Position numbers and translations under genes: made by a program. Below the pieces are notes generated by a model, which ran no database searches, was not told the origin of the DNA, and saw only the letters and a program-made list of their open reading frames with translations. From contig NC_062975.1 of NCBI RefSeq assembly GCF_023078275.1, positions 10,577,141-10,641,140 on the forward strand: a stretch of DNA of 64,000 nt, given 5' to 3'. Positions 58,066 through 64,000 of this stretch are shown in pieces; the stretch's first letter is position 1, and every line of letters starts with the position of its first letter. The stretch comes from Leguminivora glycinivorella. Taxonomy: Eukaryota > Arthropoda > Insecta > Lepidoptera > Tortricidae.

Positions 58066-61000
58066 CTATGTCCAAGGGTATTTTCTACCTGTGCGTTTGT
58101 TGCTTTGTCTTCGTGATTCTTTTGTAACGGTTCTGTTTGATTGATCTGATGTAGCATTGACTGGTGTTAGTTGTGCTACATTGTTGTTGACGACGACCTG
58201 TTGAGTCTCTGTTATCTCTTCCTTGTTGTTGGGTAGTGGAATTACTTTATGGATTGCCCTTTTTAAACAATTTCCAGGTGCTTTTTGTAATGTTAACACT
58301 CTTGTTTTCCCGTCAGCTCCTGGGTGTGTTTCTATCACTTTTGCTAATGGCCATTGACTAGGTGTGACGTTTTCGTCTTTTATTAGAACCACGGTTCCTT
58401 TGTTAATATTTCCTTGATCTAGTTGCCACTTATACCTCTGCTGTAGTTGATGTAAATACTCTCTACTCCATGTTTTCCAGAAATCTTTTTTCATTTTTTG
58501 AATCAATTTCCATCGCTGTTGAAGGTTTGTGCTAACATCATTTATTGGATCAGGGATGCCCACTGCCTCTCTTCCAATGAGAAAATGGCTTGGTGTTAAT
58601 ACGGTGTTGTCATTGATGTTATCACTTTGTGCGCAAAGGGGTCTTGAGTTCAGACAGCTCTCTACCTGGCTCAAGAGCGTGGATAATTCTTCGTACGTTA
58701 ATGTTGACTCTCCTATTACTCTCTTCAAATGATACTTCATTGCTTTGACTCCTGCCTCCCAAATCCCACCAAAATGAGGTGCGAGGGGTGGGTTGAAATG
58801 CCATTGTGTTCCCATCGTAGTTACGGCATTTTGGACGTGCGGCGATTGCATGATTTCTAATAGTTGCGTGTGTAGCATCCTTGCTGCACCTACGAAATTT
58901 CTTCCGTTGTCGCTGTATATATGTGATATGTGGCCACGTCTTGCTTTAAATCTGATCAACGCAGCAATGAATGACTCTGTGGATAAATCTCCTACCAGTT
59001 CTAGGTGTATGGCTTTTGTTGCAAGGCAGACAAATACTGCGATATAGCCTTTTGTAGCTTTATTCCCTCTGCCTTTCGTAGTCCTTACTTGTATTGGTCC
59101 TGCCATGTCGACACCAGTATGGCTGAAGGTTTGGGACGGAGTTACTCTGGGTTCTGGTAACTGTCCCATCTTCTGTGATGCCGTGGCTGCCTTATACCGT
59201 ATGCATTTAACACAGTTGCGGATGCTAGATTTTGTCATTCTTTTTAATCCCAAAATCCAATACTTCTGCCTTACGACTGCCATTGTCAACTTGTTCCCAC
59301 CGTGCAACGTTTGAAGATGTGCTTCATTAATTAGCATTCTGGATATGTGGTGATGGTGCGGTAGAACAATTGGATGCTTTTGACTGTATGGCAACTGTGA
59401 GTGGTGTAGTCGTCCACCCACCCTTACTAACCCATCGTCTCCTATGAATGGATCCAAACACAGTAGTTTACTTTTCTTCGTGACTGGTTTATTGTTTTTT
59501 AATGACTCATATTCTTCAGCAAAGGCTTCCTGTTGTACTAGTTTAAGGATTTTGCCTGTTGTTTGTTGTATTTCAACGTACGTTAACATGTTCCCTTTTT
59601 GTTCTTTTTGTGTTATTCTGTAGCAAAACGACAGAACCCGTATCATACGTTGAAACCGTGAAAATCTTTCCCATATTTTCTTTTCTTTCTTGTCTTCTGT
59701 AATCGTAACGTGGTTATTTTTAACTTCTTGGCATTTCTCTATTATGGTCTTGGTATGTGGTATCTCCTCATTTTGAAGCCAGCTGGGCCCTTTCCACCAT
59801 AGCTCATGATGTTCTAACTTGCGTGGTTCTATTCCTCTTGACAGTACATCTGCTGGGTTGTCTGTAGTTTTCACATGATTCCAACATTCACTTGACGTAC
59901 TTCTCTGAATCTCTGATACTCTGTTCGCGACAAAGGTTTGCCATTTTCCTGCTTCACCTTTGATCCAGCCGATAGTGATCATGGAATCTGTATAACAATG
60001 GATTGTTACATTTTCACAATCTAGGCCGTCCTTCACCTTTATTATTAGTTTGGATAATAGATGTGCTGCACAAAGCTCTAGTCGGGGCAGTGTGCTTTTA
60101 GTCTTTTTTGGGGCCACTTTGGATTTCGCTTGTAACAGAGAAACATAATACTGGCCGTTCATCTTAATTCGGCTGTATATCACCGTTCCGTAAGCTTTTT
60201 CTGACGCATCGCAAAATCCGTGTAACTCGATTGTTGTGTTTTTATATTTTATCCAACGGGGTATGCGAATTGTTTCAATCGTTTTGATTTGTGTATAAAA
60301 CTCTTCCCATCTCTTTTTTATGGCTTCGTCTACGGGTGTGTCCCAATCTATTGCATTTGACCACAGCTCTTGAATTAGTAACTTCATTCCTATTATGATC
60401 GGCGCCAACCAACCCATTGGGTCAAATATTTTGGAAATTTCAGATAAGAGAAATCGTTTTGTTAATTTTTCGGTATTGGTGATTTTTATTTGAAAGTGGA
60501 AGTTGTCCTCTGCTGGTGACCACATCACGCCTAGTGATTTTCTTGTTTCATGTTGTGGTAATTTTATCATGTCGTCTTCCCTACTTCCTTCTGGGATGTT
60601 ATTTAATAACTCTATATTATTCGATGACCATTTTCTTAGGTTAAAACCTCCGGCATTCAACATGTTTATCAACTGATCTTGTAATATCTTGGCTTTTTCT
60701 TCACTATCTGCTCCTGATAAAATGTCATCCACATAAAAGTCGTGTAGTGTTGTTTTGCTTGCTAATGGATAGCTTTCTTGTTCATCACGTGCTAATTGCT
60801 GCAGGGTTCTGACAGCTAAATATGGTGCCGAGGCTGTTCCATATGTTACTGTGGTCAAGGCATACTCCTCGATTGGGTCACTTGTGGACCATCTCCATAG
60901 TATTCTCTGATATTTCAAGTCTGACTGGTGAATTTTTATGAATCGATACATCTTCTCCAGGTCCGCCATAAATGCCACTTCATGCTTTCTCCATCGTAAC

Positions 61001-61570
61001 AAAATGTCTGATATGTCTTGTTGTAAGCGCGGACCTTTATACATATTTTCATTTAGACTGAGATATCCCTTTTCCTTACTAGAAGCATCAAACACGACCC
61101 TTAACTTTGTGGTCAAGCTGTCGTCTCTTATTACTGCGTGATGTGGTATGTAGAACTTTCCTTTGCCGTATTCAGCTTTGTTAAGCTTTTTCATGTGTCC
61201 CATACGCAGGTATTCTGCCATGAACTCGTTGTATTGGCTCCGTAGGACGTCATTTCTCTTAAATGACTTTTCTAGTTGGAATAGTCGTGCCGCAGCTTTA
61301 TTACGCGTTTCCCCGTACTCAAGGTTTGGATTCTTCAACGGAATGCGGACCGTATATGCTCCATCTTTCCCTCTTACAGTGCTTTTACTGAAATATTCCT
61401 CACAAATTCGATCTTCTTCCTTCAATTCAATATTTCTCGGGACCTCTTCAAGCTCCCAAAAATCCGTTAATTGTTTGATTTCCTCATTAAACGATGTCAT
61501 GCATAACACTTTCATGGGATTTACTATGTTGGTTATCCGCCAGCCTGATAATATCCACCCAAATTCCGTT
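58066..61570 (-). CDS. pol: BEL/Pao pol: reverse transcriptase, RNase H, integrase
   Basis: Retrotransposon polyprotein; 1149 codons from the Met at 61515. The frame is open upstream to a stop near 61573, and that extra part (ETEFGWILSG) matches the end of a BEL protease. Domains from Met 61515: reverse transcriptase with LRVVFDASS (about 138-146), MADLEKMY (183-190) and catalytic FYVDDILSG (260-268); connection/A17 region; RNase H with GFCDASEKAYG and PRLELCAA, then CYTDS and DNPADVLSRG; integrase HHCC zinc finger (HLQTLHGGNKL ... CVKCIRYK); the DDE core (GVDMAGP, YSDNGRNF, GGIWEAGVKAMK); and a DUF5641-like C-terminus (GTVVLIKDENVTPSQWPLAKV). No internal stop. Upstream gag is missing, so it lacks a normal start context. 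Confidence 0.93.
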
Positions 61571-61599
61571 TCCTATCCATAGGTCCCGTAGGATCCGTA

Positions 61600-61637
61600 T
61601 CCATAGGTCGCTGGTTCATATCCGGCTCGAAGGACCA
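61600..61637 (-). promoter_or_regulatory. primer-binding site matching tRNA-Tyr, extended
   Basis: On the plus strand the segment ends TCGAAGGACCA (acceptor strand, discriminator and CCA). It is preceded by a perfect T-arm: stem GCTGG/CCGGC around loop TTCATAT (61610-61626), and by ATCCATAGGTC of the variable/anticodon side. This fits the 3' half of insect tRNA-Tyr as I remember it. About 38 bases match, where LTR elements usually keep about 18. Confidence 0.7.
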
Positions 61638-61639
61638 TA

Positions 61640-62257
61640 TGTACAGCCACACGCTAAGGCCGAGTACCTGGATTACTAAATGGACTGAAATGATATGGAA
61701 TCAAATGGTACTTAGGCGTTGCATGTGCCTGCACAGACTGCATAAAATAAGGTGGGAGGCGATAGCAAGGGATCCTATTGGCCTAAGTCCCTACTTCCCT
61801 AGCCCTAACTTATTTTATGACAAGGATGTCTGTACCGGGAGACCTATCGGTAACAGACGGATTCCCTACGGGGGGGGGATCAAGGTGGTTGGATGGATAC
61901 TTGCTGCCGATCGCCCAGGCTCAGACGACCGATTAAGGCTAAAGGAGTCTTATGCCACAGCAAGGGTACCTGTAAAAAGGTGATGGATGGGAGTCTCTAC
62001 TCTCAGAGTGTCGCCCTGAGCAAGCAGAGGTTTTAGGTATGGAGGTAGTGAAACACCAACGGACAATTGGTATCTGATTTATTTACAAATTATATTTCCT
62101 TATATACACAATATTACCTATAGCACACATATGTAAATCTTATTTGTATTCCATCCGTGTAAAGTGCAACTACTACACTATGTTTGTGCTGGCTTATGCC
62201 CTAGATTGATTTGCGCGGATCAGCGCGATGCGCTGACGAAATCTGTTTGTCTAAACA
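61640..62257 (-). repeat. 5' LTR of the BEL element
   Basis: 618 bases, with one extra G in the run near 61870-61878 relative to the 3' LTR. Two bases separate its inner end from the primer-binding site. Confidence 0.92.
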
Positions 62258-62322
62258 CCTTGTTTGTCTGAAATAAATGCATTTTATTTTATTTTATTTT
62301 ATTTTTATTTTTATTTTTATAT

Positions 62323-62597
62323 GTATTTTCTTTAGAAGTAAGCTGATGAAAGCATTTTGCCATTCCGTTATCCATTCCACAGTGAAAGTAATAAAGAAAT
62401 TGATCAGTTAAATATATATATGTAGCTAAAAATATCATTTTAGTTCCGGTATCGGATCTGTTCGACCCGACGCAGACCCGATGCAGGTACGGTTAAATGC
62501 GTTGTTAAGTAATTGACGTAGCAAAGGTGATAGTGATAGCATAAGTAAATAAAATATGGTATGGGATATTTTTGTATTGTTCTTTTTGAGGTGAACC
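62323..62597. other. leader between LINE tail and gypsy gag
   Basis: AT-rich, no start codon-led frame of note. It should hold the 5' LTR end or leader of the next element, but I cannot place an LTR boundary or primer site with one copy only. Confidence 0.35.
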
Positions 62598-64000
62598 ATG
62601 AGTGACATTGACGATGGAGAACCCAGTCGCAAAAAGCGATTGAAGACGCCTAACGCTTCTTCCCGTCGAACGTCAACAAGGCAATCTCCACGTCGAGAAC
62701 GCAGCTACAGCCATGTACGAGTACAGAGAGGCCGCAGTCGTTCCCGTCGTCGAAGCGCCACAGTACGTACCCGAAATAGTACTTCTAACGGTCGCGAACG
62801 AGAACTGCTCGCCTTACGCGCGCAGTTGGACACCTTACAGCGCGAGTTTCACAAGGACCGCGAGAGTAGGGCACGCTCACGTCTTCCTCTGGGGAGACGG
62901 CGCTCATATAGCAGATCACGAAGTCGTGTTAACAGCATGCGTGAAGATAACGTGACCCCTCATAACCGTCGTGAAGGCGGACAACAGCAACGTAGGTCAA
63001 GGAGCCGCAACTTCTCTACAGACGATGTAGCACAAATAGTAAATTCTATTAAAAATAACTTATCGTCTCATCCGCATACGCTAAACAAAGGTATAGACCA
63101 TAAAAACATTCTCCCGAATTTTGACCCATCCTCAAAAAACCAACGTATTGTAGTATGGTTAAAGAAGGTCAATGAGTGTGCGGCTGTATACGGATGGGAT
63201 GATAAGACCACGATACATTTTGCTATGCAAAAGCTCCAAGGTTTGGCCAAAGTGTGGTTCGAAAGTTTAGATACGATATTGTACTCATGGCCTGAATGGC
63301 AAGAGAAGTTGGTAAAGGCTTTCCCGTGTGATGAAAACTATGGCCAAATCTTGGAGGAAATGCTGAGGCGGAAGAGCAAATTTAACGAACCAATAGAGGT
63401 TTATTATTATGAAAAATTGGCTCTTCTACACCAGTGTGGACTTAGCGGCAAGAAGGCCGTGGATTGCATAATTCACGGCATAACCGACAGAACCACTAAG
63501 TCGAGCGCTGTGGCTGTGCGATGTTCTGATCCGGACCAACTTTTACAATTCTTAATTAGTAACAAAGAATTGAGTAACCAGGATCGAGTAAATGTAAAAA
63601 GCAAAAACTGGTCTGACAGCGCTAATACCAATAACCATGGTCCGAAGAACAGGGCACAGACACAGGGCCCATTCTGTTTTAATTGTAAGGAGAAGGGTCA
63701 TCATTTCGCACAGTGCTCGAAACCCCTCCTTAAATGCCATCATTGTAACAAAATCGGTCATAAGCCCGAGGACTGCTTTAGTAAGAAGTCTGACAACAAG
63801 TCTACTAAAGCCCCAGAGGTCAGGTCATTGTGTGCGTCAGGAAAAGGTAACGCTAAATATTATAAAAATGCACATGTAAACGGGGAATTAGTGGAGGTAT
63901 TTATTGATTTCGGCAGTGAGCTTACCCTTGCTAGGCAATCTTTTGTCTCTTCTTTGGGAATTGCGTACGAGCGAGTAGAGTCAATAATGAAAGGGTTTGG
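62598..64000 (+). CDS. gag: Ty3/gypsy-type Gag with start of protease (partial, runs off window)
   Basis: The frame is open from Met 62598 to the window end (467 codons, no stop). Residues 1-150 are arginine/serine-rich (RGRSRSRRRSA, RSYSRSRSR), basic and nucleic-acid-binding in look. Residues about 180-310 form a gag capsid-type domain (WLKKVNECAAVYGWDD, AMQKLQGLAKVWFESL, WPEWQEKLVKAFP, CGLSGKKAVDCIIHGI). Two CCHC zinc knuckles follow: C360-X2-C363-X4-H368-X4-C373 and C380-X2-C383-X4-H388-X4-C393. The protease region starts near 425 with VEVFIDFGSELTLARQSF. The active-site triad reads D437-F-G where D-S/T-G is expected, so the protease may be inactive or a base may be wrong. The rest of pol lies beyond the window. 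Confidence 0.88.
   Translation, partial: MSDIDDGEPSRKKRLKTPNASSRRTSTRQSPRRERSYSHVRVQRGRSRSRRRSATVRTRNSTSNGRERELLALRAQLDTLQREFHKDRESRARSRLPLGRRRSYSRSRSRVNSMREDNVTPHNRREGGQQQRRSRSRNFSTDDVAQIVNSIKNNLSSHPHTLNKGIDHKNILPNFDPSSKNQRIVVWLKKVNECAAVYGWDDKTTIHFAMQKLQGLAKVWFESLDTILYSWPEWQEKLVKAFPCDENYGQILEEMLRRKSKFNEPIEVYYYEKLALLHQCGLSGKKAVDCIIHGITDRTTKSSAVAVRCSDPDQLLQFLISNKELSNQDRVNVKSKNWSDSANTNNHGPKNRAQTQGPFCFNCKEKGHHFAQCSKPLLKCHHCNKIGHKPEDCFSKKSDNKSTKAPEVRSLCASGKGNAKYYKNAHVNGELVEVFIDFGSELTLARQSFVSSLGIAYERVESIMKGF

Larger units (their letters stand above)
55622..62257 (-). mobile_element. BEL/Pao LTR retrotransposon with envelope-like gene, gag deleted
   Basis: LTRs are 55622-56238 (3' LTR) and 61640-62257 (5' LTR). 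They appear identical except for one G in a homopolymer, so the insertion is recent. They begin TG and end CA on the coding strand. Target duplication is CCTTG (55617-55621, 62258-62262), 5 bp as usual for BEL/Pao. Order on the minus strand: 5' LTR, primer site, remnant of protease, pol (58066-61515), envelope-like frames (57709-58035 and 56282-57715), 3' LTR. Gag and most of protease are missing, so this copy cannot act alone. Confidence 0.93.
54655..62322 (+). mobile_element. 5'-truncated LINE (CR1/L2/Jockey-like), split by a BEL element
   Basis: The coding part (54661-55554) and 3' UTR run to 55616. After removal of the BEL insertion and one CCTTG copy, the 3' UTR continues at 62258 with TTTGTCTGAAATAAATGCAT and ends in an (ATTTT)n tail to about 62322. 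The front half of the protein and the endonuclease are missing. Confidence 0.8.

Noticed and set aside
1..64000. CRISPR array, bacterial operon or prophage
   Set aside because: Spliced genes, poly(A) signals, SINEs and insect gene families show a eukaryotic nuclear origin; no spaced identical short repeats of the CRISPR kind are seen.

Overview
The window looks like nuclear DNA of a moth or butterfly (Lepidoptera). It is AT-rich and intron-rich. It is packed with lepidopteran-type repeats: palindromic MITEs, tRNA-derived SINEs, LINE tails, and the AGGGTTCCGT / CGCACTTGGCC dispersed repeat. It carries insect gene families such as Yellow. The species cannot be named from the sequence alone. All calls come from reading and hand translation; no database search was run.

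Layout. (1) 1597-6403, + strand: a six-coding-exon glutamine synthetase gene with a probable non-coding first exon. Coding exons are 2638-2659, 2768-2965, 4799-5174, 5374-5630, 5781-5920 and 6195-6343. One base is missing in the fourth coding exon. Downstream (6609-7925) is a decayed copy of its last exon and 3' UTR, split at the stop codon by a 1.1 kb hAT-like element with an 8-bp target duplication. (2) 12573-14902, - strand: the first two coding exons of a lambda-crystallin / L-gulonate 3-dehydrogenase gene; the rest is not seen. (3) 20196-43399, - strand: a complete yellow / major-royal-jelly family gene of eight coding exons (408 codons), with a TATA promoter, a non-coding first exon and a poly(A) signal. 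Its introns hold dozens of transposable elements, including two very large palindromes (0.93 and 1.93 kb) and a dead partial copy of one of its own exons. (4) 43400-54600: no recognised host gene; MITEs, TIR elements with 8-bp duplications, SINE copies and a CpG-rich duplicated block. (5) 54655-62322: a 5'-truncated LINE whose 3' UTR has been interrupted by a young BEL/Pao LTR retrotransposon (55622-62257, - strand, near-identical 617/618-bp LTRs, CCTTG duplication). The BEL copy carries pol and a baculovirus-F-like envelope gene but has lost gag and most of protease. (6) 62598-64000, + strand: the gag-protease start of a Ty3/gypsy-type retrotransposon, still open at the window end.

The three host genes are metabolically or developmentally unrelated as far as the sequence shows: glutamine synthesis, sugar-acid oxidation, and cuticle/pigment-type secreted protein. 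No operon-like logic is expected. The most unusual material is structural: giant intronic inverted repeats in the yellow gene, an envelope-bearing BEL copy with an extended tRNA-Tyr-like primer site, and retroelements nested in one another.
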